Source: Butyrivibrio hungatei (GTDB lineage Bacteria > Bacillota > Clostridia > Lachnospirales > Lachnospiraceae). Taken from it: DNA of 56,143 nt. The translations under genes and the position numbers were made by a program. This document shows, piece after piece, positions 25,872 to 34,106 of this stretch. The notes beneath the pieces are model-generated. The model saw only the letters and a program-made list of their open reading frames with translations. It made no database searches and was not told the origin of the DNA. The first letter of the stretch is position 1. Each line of letters begins with the position of its first letter. The stretch lies in contig NZ_FMUR01000022.1 of assembly GCF_900101605.1 (NCBI RefSeq), forward strand, positions 1-56,143, written 5' to 3'.

Positions 25872-27647
25872 ATGAAATTTAGAATTAACAACAACTTGAT
25901 AGCAGTAGGTTTTTTGCTGCTTATCGTGGTGGGCATATTTTCATTTGTGAAAATTATTGATTCTTCCTACCAGTATACCTCAGAGTTAATACCGCTTGAT
26001 GATGGTTGGACCGTTACTTATAATGGCAAAGAAATAGCTACAAACAAGAACCTGAACGACGTAGTTGTACCTATTGTCAATGAAGGCGATACGTTTTCAC
26101 TGTCAAGGACACTTCCTACGATACGTGAGGATTCGTTATGTCTCTACTTTTATTCGATGCACAGCATCGTTGATGTAAATGTTCGTCACTATACCGAACG
26201 CTCGAAGAGAGCGGATAAGCACGAGAACTGGCAGATATATACATACGGCAGAGACTTATACAGTCAGACTACCGAAGTTCCAAACAAGTACAATCACGTT
26301 TTAATCGTAAAAGGCTATTCCGAAGAGGAAATCATTATCACTTTCATAGGCACGAGGGAAGCATCATTTTCTTCGCTGTCTCCTTTTGTTATAGGATCGA
26401 GAGTTGATATATTATCCTATCATCTTTTAAGTAATACAATAAATTTGTTTGCCGGAGTATTCCTTGTAGTGCTCGGGCTCATTCTTATAGTCATTTCTCC
26501 TTACATGTTCCTGTATCACAATAAGGAGTCCCGACTTTTTTTCAGCGGACTTACTTCTCTTTTGTTCGGAACATACATTGTTGCCAGATTTGATTTCATA
26601 GACATGCTCATAAACAACCCGATGGTTAACTCTTTCTGCGAGTATTCATCGTTTATTTGTATGCCCATCTCCATTCTGGGCTATATCATTTCAATATTCA
26701 GGGGCAAACTCAAGAGATTCTTGAAACTCCTGGTTATATTTGATTTCCTTCTTTTCGCAGGAATGACTATACTGCACTTGTCAACGATCAAGCGTTTTTC
26801 AGCGATGACATCCTTCATTCAGGGCTATATCGTCAGCGAAACTATAATGGTTCTGATTATTCTGGTAAAAAACAGAAAGCATTTCCGAACCTCTCAGAAC
26901 AGAAACCTAAACTCAGACATGTTCTTCCTTATAGGTGTTGTGACATTCATCATATTCTCGTCCGTAGATATAGCTATGTACAACATCCGCAAGTATTCAA
27001 GCAACCGCGGATATACACCTAACTTTGGTAACGGATTTACTTTTGGTGCCGTTATCTTCGTCTCCTGCCTGCTTATCAGTTACATGTTCTACAGTATCTA
27101 CAGTAGCAGGATTTCTTCGCTGCAGGAGAGATTGTCGGATTTTGCCTATACCGATCCTTTGACGGGACTTTCCAACAGAGCCCGTTGCGAGCAGGTAATG
27201 AATGTTATCTCTCAGGAGCGTAGTATTTATGTAATCATAAGTATCGATCTGAACAAGCTCAAGATGGTCAACGATACTTACGGACATCACGAAGGAGACC
27301 GCTTGCTTACCGGCTTTGCTACAATTTTGACTGATTGTTTCTGGGATGCGAACCTTATCGGTCGTATGGGTGGTGACGAATTTGTCGTTATCATGCTCGG
27401 CGAACATGCCTCCAGTTGCACTAAGAGAATCCATGAATTTCACTCTCTTATGTCTGATTGGAACCGCAAGGAACAGGTTTTCCAGTACAGTGCTTCTTAT
27501 GGTTATGCTTACAGCTACGAGGTACCGAATGCATCCTCAAACGAAGTATATATGCTTGCAGATTCAAGAATGTATGAAATGAAAAAAGAACATCACGGAC
27601 GTAAAGAAATGGAACACGAAATGGAGGAGGTGAATGCTAATGCGTAA
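25872..27647 (+). CDS. Membrane-bound diguanylate cyclase (GGDEF), first of a tandem pair
   Basis: 591 residues. An N-terminal signal anchor (VGFLLLIVVGIFSFVKII), an extracytoplasmic beta-rich domain of about 160 residues and seven membrane helices (about 190-400) form a 7TMR-DISM-like sensor. The GGDEF domain covers about 425-580, with FAYTDPLTGLSNR, DLNKLKMVNDTYGHHEGD and the intact active site RMGGDEF at about 500. Alignment by eye gives no RxxD product-inhibition site. It should make c-di-GMP in response to an external or membrane signal. GAGGGA precedes the ATG. Its end overlaps the second gene by 8 bp. Confidence 0.93.
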   Translation: MKFRINNNLIAVGFLLLIVVGIFSFVKIIDSSYQYTSELIPLDDGWTVTYNGKEIATNKNLNDVVVPIVNEGDTFSLSRTLPTIREDSLCLYFYSMHSIVDVNVRHYTERSKRADKHENWQIYTYGRDLYSQTTEVPNKYNHVLIVKGYSEEEIIITFIGTREASFSSLSPFVIGSRVDILSYHLLSNTINLFAGVFLVVLGLILIVISPYMFLYHNKESRLFFSGLTSLLFGTYIVARFDFIDMLINNPMVNSFCEYSSFICMPISILGYIISIFRGKLKRFLKLLVIFDFLLFAGMTILHLSTIKRFSAMTSFIQGYIVSETIMVLIILVKNRKHFRTSQNRNLNSDMFFLIGVVTFIIFSSVDIAMYNIRKYSSNRGYTPNFGNGFTFGAVIFVSCLLISYMFYSIYSSRISSLQERLSDFAYTDPLTGLSNRARCEQVMNVISQERSIYVIISIDLNKLKMVNDTYGHHEGDRLLTGFATILTDCFWDANLIGRMGGDEFVVIMLGEHASSCTKRIHEFHSLMSDWNRKEQVFQYSASYGYAYSYEVPNASSNEVYMLADSRMYEMKKEHHGRKEMEHEMEEVNANA

Positions 27648-29325
27648 ACATATCACCTTCGCTCTTTCCTCAATTTTCTTTATAGCGCTTATATCGTTTA
27701 TATTTACAACATTTCTTAAAGTTAATCCTTTGTATCCTAAATTCACGCTTGATAAGGGATGGGTTGTAACTTATAAGAACCAGCAATATTTGAACACCAA
27801 TATATCGAATCTCAGCGATCAGCTTGGTATTACTTTTTCACGAGGGGACAAGATAACCCTGACAAGGCCTCATCCCCTTCAGAAGAACAATGCGCCGTTC
27901 CCTTATCTTGTTTTCAAGACACAGCACTGCGCTTATGAAGTTTTTCTTGACGGTTATACCATTGCAAAAGAAAACCTGGATGCCCGAACAGACGGCTCCT
28001 TCATCGGAACGGGATACAACATCATTCCTTTGAAAAAAGATTTCGAAGGAAAAAAACTGTCAATCGATCTCTACGTAGTTGAAAACGACACTAAGCTTAG
28101 TGTCATCACGCCTCTTTTGGGTAATTATGACGATATATACAGATTGCTTTTGTATACTGCGGCATATCCGTTGCTGACAGGAATGTTCCTGATTGTTTTC
28201 GGACACATATTCCTCCTGATCTCACTTGTTCTGTACATGAGATCTTCAGGTGTATTTACTCAGATTATATGCTCGCTTATAGTGATCCTGCTTGGACTTT
28301 GGCTGTTAACAACTTTTGATTGCACAACTTTCCTTATCACCAAGGAAATAAACACATTCCTACGTTATGTGTCACTATTCCTGCTTGTACCTTGTGTATA
28401 TCTGCTTATATACAACCTGCACAAATCGGATGTTTATTCGGTCGTCGGAATACTTGGCTTTTCGACGCTGGCATTCAGCATCCTTTTTATTGTGCTTCAC
28501 TTAATGAACAAAGTGCACATTCATCATTTCCTGATGCCTTACTACATATTGTCAACGCTATCGTTTCTTGCGCTGATCATGTATAACATCAAGGATATCA
28601 GGAGCAAGACGCGAAACCCTTCCACACAGATCATCATGTTGGGAATCACTTTCGTCAGTCTGAGCTTTATGCTGGTGGTACTTTCAGACATGATGAATAA
28701 AAATGTCGACTGCAGAGACAGCTTTATCATGAAGTTTCTGATTCCTTCGGCTTCGCTGTTTTTCGTTGTAACACAGCTCCTTAACCACTTTGTATTCATG
28801 ACAAAGTTCTATGCTCAGCGAAAAGAATATGCATCGCTTACTCAACTTGCCTACGAGGATGCACTTACACGACTTCCCAACAGAGCAAGCTGTGATATGA
28901 AACTCAATGACCTTGAACGCTCCGATCTGGACTTCTGTATCGTCAGTCTCGACCTTAACGGTCTAAAGCAAGTTAATGATAACGACGGTCACCCCGCCGG
29001 AGACAAACTTATCAAGAGCTTTGCGGATGCACTTTCCAAGGTATTTTGTCGAAAAGGTGACTGCTTCAGAACAGGTGGTGACGAATTCCTTGCCGTATTC
29101 GACAGTATTCGGCGCGACGAACTTGAGGCTCTGCTAAAGAAACTGGACAATCTTCTTCTTGAACTTGATAAAGAAGATCCCGACGTCAACCACAGCGTAT
29201 CCTACGGATATGCCTTCCGCTCCGAAACAGAGGAACAAGACGTCCATTCGGTATTCATGCTTGCCGACAAGAAGATGTACGATGCTAAGCGCAAACATTA
29301 CGCAGAAATCGGAAAAACTAGATAA
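27640..29325 (+). CDS. Membrane-bound diguanylate cyclase (GGDEF), second of a tandem pair
   Basis: 561 residues from ATG 27640, which overlaps the previous stop (ATGCGTAA) with GGAGG nine bases upstream. It has the same architecture as its neighbour: anchor, extracytoplasmic sandwich with LDKGWVVTYKNQQY (compare LDDGWTVTYNGKE in the first), seven helices, then GGDEF with YEDALTRLPNRASC, DLNGLKQVNDNDGHPAGD and RTGGDEF. The two are clear paralogues. The I-site position reads without a proper RxxD spacing. Sensor domains have diverged more than the cyclase domains, so they may read different signals or pair as a heterodimer. Confidence 0.92.
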   Translation: MRKHITFALSSIFFIALISFIFTTFLKVNPLYPKFTLDKGWVVTYKNQQYLNTNISNLSDQLGITFSRGDKITLTRPHPLQKNNAPFPYLVFKTQHCAYEVFLDGYTIAKENLDARTDGSFIGTGYNIIPLKKDFEGKKLSIDLYVVENDTKLSVITPLLGNYDDIYRLLLYTAAYPLLTGMFLIVFGHIFLLISLVLYMRSSGVFTQIICSLIVILLGLWLLTTFDCTTFLITKEINTFLRYVSLFLLVPCVYLLIYNLHKSDVYSVVGILGFSTLAFSILFIVLHLMNKVHIHHFLMPYYILSTLSFLALIMYNIKDIRSKTRNPSTQIIMLGITFVSLSFMLVVLSDMMNKNVDCRDSFIMKFLIPSASLFFVVTQLLNHFVFMTKFYAQRKEYASLTQLAYEDALTRLPNRASCDMKLNDLERSDLDFCIVSLDLNGLKQVNDNDGHPAGDKLIKSFADALSKVFCRKGDCFRTGGDEFLAVFDSIRRDELEALLKKLDNLLLELDKEDPDVNHSVSYGYAFRSETEEQDVHSVFMLADKKMYDAKRKHYAEIGKTR

Positions 29326-29372
29326 GTATTCAAACTTTCAAATCTCTATAAATTTGCACAGTATTGTTTCTC

Positions 29373-29407
29373 AAAAGAAGGGTCTTCTCCATGAAGCCCC
29401 TTCTTTT
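29373..29407 (+). terminator. Terminator after the GGDEF operon
   Basis: AAAAGAAGGG pairs with CCCTTCTTTT, with an inner stem CTTC/GAAG, then TTTTCTACATTCTT. It lies 48 bases after the stop. Confidence 0.75.
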
Positions 29408-29451
29408 CTACATTCTTGATATATCCTTTTTATTGACTACAGAAAAAAGAG

Positions 29452-29480
29452 TTGACATGATTACTTCTCCGTGTTATAAG
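29452..29480 (+). promoter_or_regulatory. Sigma-A promoter of the lipoprotein gene
   Basis: TTGACA (29452-29457), 17-bp spacer, TATAAG (29475-29480), about 60 bp before the lipoprotein ATG. Confidence 0.8.
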
Positions 29481-29547
29481 TGTATTAATTCATTTGATAC
29501 AGATAGCATTCTAACATTTTCATCTGCTATATAAAAAGGAGAGACCT

Positions 29548-30195
29548 ATGAAAAAGAAAACAACGACAGCAATTATATTAGCAACTACAATGATGCTCAC
29601 ACTTATGGGGTGCGGTGCTGCTTCGACAGACGTAGATTCTTCAACGGACGCTACATCAATTGAAGAAGTTACTGCAAACTCCGAATCAAACTCATCAGAG
29701 GCAACGTCTGACACAGGCTCAGACAGCGCTTCTGCAGATTCTTCGGACACATCAGACACTTCCACTGCTTCATATAATGCCACTTTTACATATAAGGGTG
29801 AAACATTTTCGTTTCTTGATGATCTCCAGACAACGCTGGACAAAATAGACCCCCTAGGAAAACCTTGTGCCGATTCTCCCATTGAGCGTGATGATGGTTC
29901 GAAAGTATACAGTTATGATGAAACTGAACATGATTCCGACTTTTTTATCAACACATTTATAGATAACGGAAAATTATCTGTTGGACAGATTTCTCTTATG
30001 GGACCGAATGCCAAAACATCCAAAGGAATTGGCATTGGAAGTACAGTAGAAGAAATTATTTCTGCCTATGGTAAACCGGGTAATTCCGAAGCAATCTATG
30101 ATTATACTTATGATAATTATATTCTCAGTTTCGATGTTCGTGATAACAAAGTATTTTCTATCAATTATATTAGCCCGACTATTATGAATAGGTGA
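29548..30195 (+). CDS. Lipoprotein of unknown function with a BamE/SmpA-like tail
   Basis: 215 residues. The lipobox is TLMGCG (Cys at about 22) behind a basic start (MKKKTTTAII). Residues 23-75 are a Ser/Thr/Asp/Glu-rich linker. The globular part (about 80-215) has FTYKGETFSFLDDLQTTLDK and a C-terminal repeat-like element GIGIGSTVEEIISAYGKPG followed by YDYTYDNYILSFDVRDNKVF. The latter resembles the turn-and-sheet unit of BamE-like outer-surface lipoproteins common in Firmicutes. It has its own strong promoter and AAAAGGAGAG ribosome site. Specific role unknown. Confidence 0.75.
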   Translation: MKKKTTTAIILATTMMLTLMGCGAASTDVDSSTDATSIEEVTANSESNSSEATSDTGSDSASADSSDTSDTSTASYNATFTYKGETFSFLDDLQTTLDKIDPLGKPCADSPIERDDGSKVYSYDETEHDSDFFINTFIDNGKLSVGQISLMGPNAKTSKGIGIGSTVEEIISAYGKPGNSEAIYDYTYDNYILSFDVRDNKVFSINYISPTIMNR

Positions 30196-30235
30196 GTTAA
30201 ATAGACGATTCTGATTTTGATATGATTACAATTAA

Positions 30236-30278
30236 AAAACGGGTGCGAGAAATTTATTGCATTTCTCGCGCCTGTTTT
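30236..30278. terminator. Bidirectional terminator between convergent genes
   Basis: A long stem AAAACGGGTGCGAGAAAT against ATTTCTCGCGCCTGTTTT with two wobble pairs, T/A-rich on both sides, between the lipoprotein gene (plus) and proS (minus). Confidence 0.8.
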
Positions 30279-30303
30279 GATTTTTACTTGATTATAGAAT
30301 TTA

Positions 30304-31737
30304 TCAATATGCTCTTCCCCAGTAAACCATCTTCTTAGCAGGCTTGCCGCAGATAGGGCAAACATCTGAGATGTTCTCTTGCTCGAAAGGCATACAACGG
30401 CTTGTTACGTTAAATTCTTCCTTTATCTTATCTTCGCACTCACGGTCTCCGCACCACATAGCCTTTACGAAGCCCTTTGTCTCCTTGAAGTTCTCCGCGA
30501 ACTCTTCTTTATTGTGAGCAACAAATGTGTGCTCTTCAAGGTGCTTCTTTGCTCTTGCGAACATGTCTTTCTGGATCTGATCGAGGAGCTCACCGACTTT
30601 AGCCGATACTTCTGAGATAGCGCACTCAATCTTTTCTCTTGTATCTCTTCTTACAAGTACGCACTTTCCTGCCTCAAGATCCTTAGGTCCGATCTCGACA
30701 CGTACAGGAATTCCTCTCATCTCCTGCTCTGCGAACTTGAATCCGGGTGTTCTGTCTGTATCGTCTGTCTTTACTCTGTAATCTGAAAGGCTCTTAGCGA
30801 TATCGTAAGCTGCATCAAGAACGCCTTCTTTCTTCTGCTGGATAGGAATTACAACAACCTGGATAGGAGCGATCTTAGGAGGAACAACGAGTCCTGAGTT
30901 GTCACCGTGTACCATGATCATAGCTCCGATAGTACGTGTTGTAAGTCCCCATGAAGTCTGATTTACATAGTGGAGTTTGTTATCTTTGCCCGCATACTGG
31001 ATCTCGAATGCCTTGGCAAATCCATCACCAAAGTTGTGGCTGGTTGCGCTCTGAAGAGCTCTTCCGTCATGCATAAGTGCCTCAACTGTGTATGTAGCCT
31101 CAGCTCCTGCAAACTTTTCTTTATCTGTCTTCTGTCCCTTGATTACAGGGATAGCCATGTCGTTCTCAAGGAAGTCAGCGTATACGTTAAGCATCTGCTG
31201 TGTACGCTCTTCTGCTTCTTCAAATGTAGCATGTGCTGTGTGGCCTTCCTGCCAGAGGAATTCTCTGCTTCTAAGGAAAGGTCTTGTCTCTTTTTCCCAA
31301 CGAACAACGCTGCACCACTGGTTAAGTACCTGAGGGAGGTCTTTGTATGAGTGGATCTCTCCCTTGTAGTAATCGCAGAAAAGTGTCTCTGATGTAGGAC
31401 GTACGCAATATCTCTCTGTAAGAGGCTCAAGTCCGCCATGTGTTACCCAAGCAACTTCAGGTGCGAATCCCTCAACGTGATCTTTCTCCTTCTGAAGAAG
31501 TGACTCAGGGATAAACATGGGAAGGTATGCGTTCTGTACTCCCGTTGCCTTGAATCTTGCATCAAGGTGCTTCTGGATAAGCTCCCAGATTGCATATCCC
31601 GCAGGTTTGATTACCATACATCCCTTAATATTGGAATAACTTACGAGATCGGCTTTGATACACACATCGGTATACCATTGTGTGAAATCTTCATCCATAG
31701 ATGTGATCTCTGATACGAGTTTCTTGTTGTCAGCCAT
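30304..31737 (-). CDS. proS: Prolyl-tRNA synthetase, short (eukaryote/archaeon-like) form
   Basis: 477 residues from ATG 31737 (AGGAG seven bases upstream). It lacks the editing insertion of the long bacterial form. Class II motifs are visible: motif 2 [20 protein letters not shown], the substrate loop [15 protein letters not shown], and motif 3 near [19 protein letters not shown]. The C-terminal zinc-binding type domain has C residues in CGDRECEDK and [11 protein letters not shown] and ends in the typical YWGRAY. It charges tRNA-Pro. The gene is controlled by an upstream T-box leader. Confidence 0.96.
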   Translation of the reverse strand: MADNKKLVSEITSMDEDFTQWYTDVCIKADLVSYSNIKGCMVIKPAGYAIWELIQKHLDARFKATGVQNAYLPMFIPESLLQKEKDHVEGFAPEVAWVTHGGLEPLTERYCVRPTSETLFCDYYKGEIHSYKDLPQVLNQWCSVVRWEKETRPFLRSREFLWQEGHTAHATFEEAEERTQQMLNVYADFLENDMAIPVIKGQKTDKEKFAGAEATYTVEALMHDGRALQSATSHNFGDGFAKAFEIQYAGKDNKLHYVNQTSWGLTTRTIGAMIMVHGDNSGLVVPPKIAPIQVVVIPIQQKKEGVLDAAYDIAKSLSDYRVKTDDTDRTPGFKFAEQEMRGIPVRVEIGPKDLEAGKCVLVRRDTREKIECAISEVSAKVGELLDQIQKDMFARAKKHLEEHTFVAHNKEEFAENFKETKGFVKAMWCGDRECEDKIKEEFNVTSRCMPFEQENISDVCPICGKPAKKMVYWGRAY

Positions 31738-31817
31738 TTCTTTTCTCCTTTTTTGCAATTAAGTGTTTCCGGGAACTTTGAGAGACGCTTTTTTATCAGA
31801 AAGGATTTTTCTATGAT

Positions 31818-32085
31818 ATAAAAAAGAACCCTCAAATCCCCTAACAGGGACCGAAGATTCTCGGCGGTACCACCCTATTTAAACCATGCTGATTCTGCAA
31901 TGGTCTCACTCAATTTAACCCTTAACGCGGGAAACGCTGTATTTATACTCAATCAGTTATCTAAGAGTTTTCATACAGAACTCCAAGGTAGGTTCGCTGT
32001 TTATACGTAAAAACCTCACACCAACGGCTCTCTCTCTGAAACGCTTACACAGTTACTATTCCTCTTCAACGTCGTATTATTTAAA
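31818..32085 (-). ncRNA. T-box leader controlling proS
   Basis: On the minus strand the leader contains a Stem I with the AGAGAGAG / GTTGGTGTGAG-type elements. A right arm follows in which GAACCTACCTTGGAG gives a proline codon CCU as candidate specifier (31990-31992 or 31986-31988). The invariant T-box AGGGTGGTACCGCC lies at 31863-31876. A terminator (GAATCTTCGGTCCCT against AGGGGATTTGAGGGTTC, then TTTTTT) ends at about 31820. Uncharged tRNA-Pro should pair with the specifier and the T-box to allow read-through into proS. Confidence 0.92.
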
Positions 32086-32089
32086 GTTG

Positions 32090-32118
32090 ATTTTATTAAC
32101 ATTTCGCGGGATTGTCAA
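32090..32118 (-). promoter_or_regulatory. Sigma-A promoter of the T-box/proS transcript
   Basis: Minus strand TTGACA (32113-32118), 17-bp spacer, TAAAAT (32090-32095), immediately upstream of the T-box leader. Confidence 0.82.
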
Positions 32119-32127
32119 GGGTACGTA

Positions 32128-32178
32128 TGTTTTAGGGAACTTTTCATAGTGTTTTCCCTATAAAAGTTCCCTAAAACA
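32128..32178. repeat. Perfect 17-bp inverted repeat with 17-nt loop
   Basis: TGTTTTAGGGAACTTTT (32128-32144) and its exact complement (32162-32178) flank CATAGTGTTTTCCCTAT. There is no T-run on the minus strand, so it is a poor terminator in that direction. It lies ten bases upstream of the proS promoter and directly next to the terminator of the sugar kinase gene. It could be an operator, a folded RNA end or a tiny non-coding mobile repeat. Confidence 0.8.
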
Positions 32179-32203
32179 AAAAGACCGGTGGGTCCGGTCT
32201 TTT
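32179..32203 (-). terminator. Terminator of the sugar kinase gene
   Basis: AAAAGACCGG pairs with CCGGTCTTTT around five bases; on the minus strand TTTTTGTTTT follows. It is 80 bases after the kinase stop. Confidence 0.8.
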
Positions 32204-32282
32204 CCGCAGGATTGCTCCTGCTGTAGAGGTTTTATAAAGGAAATACGTTATGGCGAACGTAAATCGGCAAATTCATTTGTCC

Positions 32283-33305
32283 TCAGCGATTAAGCTCGCT
32301 TGTAGGACCTCCGGCATTATGATTTCTGATGATGCCGTCAATCTCTTTTAGATCGCTTGCGGGAAGGTCTCCCGGAATAGTATTCTTGACACTTGAGGTT
32401 GCATTACCGTATTCAAGCGCCTTCTGAACATCATCGTACTTAAGCATTCCGTATAATACACCGGATACATAAGCATCGCCGGAACCAATCCTGTCTATTA
32501 CATCTATATCCGCATATGGCGCCTCGGTATAAAACCGGTCGTTCTTGGCGTCATATATGGTAGACGTAAAGTTGTGCTTTCTGGGGCTGATAACCTGTCG
32601 TTGCGTTGTGCAAACAACTTCGACAGGGTATTCCTCAGTATAGCTCTTCATTATATCGAAGAGCTCGCCATCTTTCTGCATCATGCGTCGGGATGTTTCC
32701 TCCGACACAAAAAGAATATTTACATAAGGGAGGATCTTCTTTATTGCAGTTCTGGCGTCTTCTTCACTCCAAAGGTTGGCACGGTAATTGCAATCAAATG
32801 ATACCTTGGCGCCACCCTCTTTGAATCTCTTTATCATCTCTGTTGCAACTTCACAAGTGTTCTTGTTAAGTGCAAGTGAAATTCCGCTTGTATGGAACAT
32901 CCTCGTAGATGTATACACACTCTCAGGAATCTCTGACAAAGAAATCCTTGTAATTGAAGAATTCATTCTGTCGTAGACTATGGATGGTTTTCGTGGTGCA
33001 GCACCATTTTCGTAGTAATAAATTCCAAGCCTTGCTTCCGGTGACTCATCATAGATAAGATAGTCATCAGATACGCCCTCAAAACGAATTCGGTTCTTAA
33101 TAAAAGTTCCGAGAGCATTCTGTGGAAGTCTTGAAATAACTCCTGTGCGGAGTCCCAAAAGCGCCACGCCCGATGCAACATTGAGTTCCGAGCCGCCGGC
33201 TCTTTTATCAAAGACATCTCCACGTGTCATTCGCTCATAATTTGGCGGAGAAAGACGAAGCATTATTTCTCCAAAAGTTAAAAGATCAAATCTTTCGTCT
33301 CCCAT
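32283..33305 (-). CDS. kdgK: PfkB-family sugar kinase, probably 2-keto-3-deoxygluconate kinase
   Basis: 340 residues. The ribokinase-fold N-terminal signature reads LTFGEIMLRLSPP and RAGGSELNVASGVALLGL, both typical of KDG kinases. The C-terminal PfkB motif is DRIGSGDAYVSG, with the catalytic Asp in the GSGD anion hole. KDG kinase makes KDPG from pectin or uronate breakdown. No KDPG aldolase or other uronate gene is adjacent, so the sugar is inferred from family similarity alone. GAGGAGG precedes the ATG. A near-perfect cre/LacI-type operator covers its promoter. Confidence 0.8.
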   Translation of the reverse strand: MGDERFDLLTFGEIMLRLSPPNYERMTRGDVFDKRAGGSELNVASGVALLGLRTGVISRLPQNALGTFIKNRIRFEGVSDDYLIYDESPEARLGIYYYENGAAPRKPSIVYDRMNSSITRISLSEIPESVYTSTRMFHTSGISLALNKNTCEVATEMIKRFKEGGAKVSFDCNYRANLWSEEDARTAIKKILPYVNILFVSEETSRRMMQKDGELFDIMKSYTEEYPVEVVCTTQRQVISPRKHNFTSTIYDAKNDRFYTEAPYADIDVIDRIGSGDAYVSGVLYGMLKYDDVQKALEYGNATSSVKNTIPGDLPASDLKEIDGIIRNHNAGGPTSELNR

Positions 33306-33366
33306 AGCTGCCTCCTCATAGCTTTATTAGCTTTTGCGTTCAATAAGTACTGCTCACGTTAATTAT

Positions 33367-33402
33367 ATTATATCAAAAAGTTTTATATTGTAAGTGCTTA
33401 CA
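33367..33402 (-). promoter_or_regulatory. kdgK promoter with cre/LacI-type operator over the -35
   Basis: The minus strand has TATAAT at 33367-33372 and a weak -35 at 33390-33395. The palindrome TGTAAG-CA-CTTACA (33389-33402) covers the -35. It differs from the catabolite-response consensus TGTAANCGNTTACA only at the central CG, so CcpA or a LacI-family sugar regulator is a plausible binder. Confidence 0.65.
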
Positions 33403-33463
33403 TTGTGGCGAACATTGCAAAAGTTGCACTGCTTTTTTCGATTTTTTGTACATATATGAACTA

Positions 33464-34012
33464 TTACATTCTTGATCTGTCTCTGTCATTATACTTGGAA
33501 AGTACCGTTTTTCCTGACTTTAGCGTCTCTTTCATATCAATAACTCTCTGATTTGAAGAGCCTCTGAATCTGAGCATGAGATCTTTTTTATCAAGTTCAA
33601 ACTCTCCATCTACAAGTATATCTGTCATTGAAAGTATCGCATCGGTATCTTCACCGTGGCATCTCTTGTTTGATGCGTCTGTAAGCTCTTCCAACGTATA
33701 TCCGGAATAAATCCAGATTGATGCTCTGGGAACTTCTTTTTTTATACGCTCAAGAAGCGGCCTTATCTCCTTCTGATTTACTATTTCCATCGGTTCTCCG
33801 CCGAGAATTGTAAGACCGTCAATATAGCTTGGTTTAAGGGATTCTATTATCTCATCCTCAACTTCTTTGGTGTATTTTTGTCCGTAATTGAAATCCCAGG
33901 TCATCTCATTAAAGCAACCCTTGCAATGATGCGTGCATCCGCTTACAAAAAGAGCTGTCCTGCATCCTATCCCGTTTGCCACATCGGCATAATATATCTG
34001 TCCGTAATTCAT
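33464..34012 (-). CDS. nrdG: Anaerobic ribonucleotide reductase activating enzyme (radical SAM)
   Basis: 182 residues from ATG 34012 (GGAAAGG with seven-base spacing; the TTG at 34027 overlaps it). The radical SAM cluster motif is SGCTHHCKGCFN (C-x3-C-x2-C), followed by the SAM-binding segment LTILGGEPME. It uses a 4Fe-4S cluster and S-adenosylmethionine to form the glycyl radical on NrdD. It follows nrdD by 94 bp with a hairpin terminator between them, so it is probably expressed below nrdD level. Confidence 0.95.
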   Translation of the reverse strand: MNYGQIYYADVANGIGCRTALFVSGCTHHCKGCFNEMTWDFNYGQKYTKEVEDEIIESLKPSYIDGLTILGGEPMEIVNQKEIRPLLERIKKEVPRASIWIYSGYTLEELTDASNKRCHGEDTDAILSMTDILVDGEFELDKKDLMLRFRGSSNQRVIDMKETLKSGKTVLSKYNDRDRSRM

Positions 34013-34052
34013 TTTTCGCCTTTCCAAAAACTTATAGTTTTTATGGTGAAAT

Positions 34053-34080
34053 AAAAGCCGGGAGGTATATCCCGGCTTTT
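34053..34080 (-). terminator. Terminator-like hairpin between nrdD and nrdG
   Basis: A perfect 11-bp stem AAAAGCCGGGA with a 6-nt loop; the minus strand continues TTTTATTTC. It probably attenuates read-through from nrdD into nrdG. Confidence 0.75.
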
Positions 34081-34106
34081 ACTTAGTAGGTTTATTCAGT
34101 AACCGA

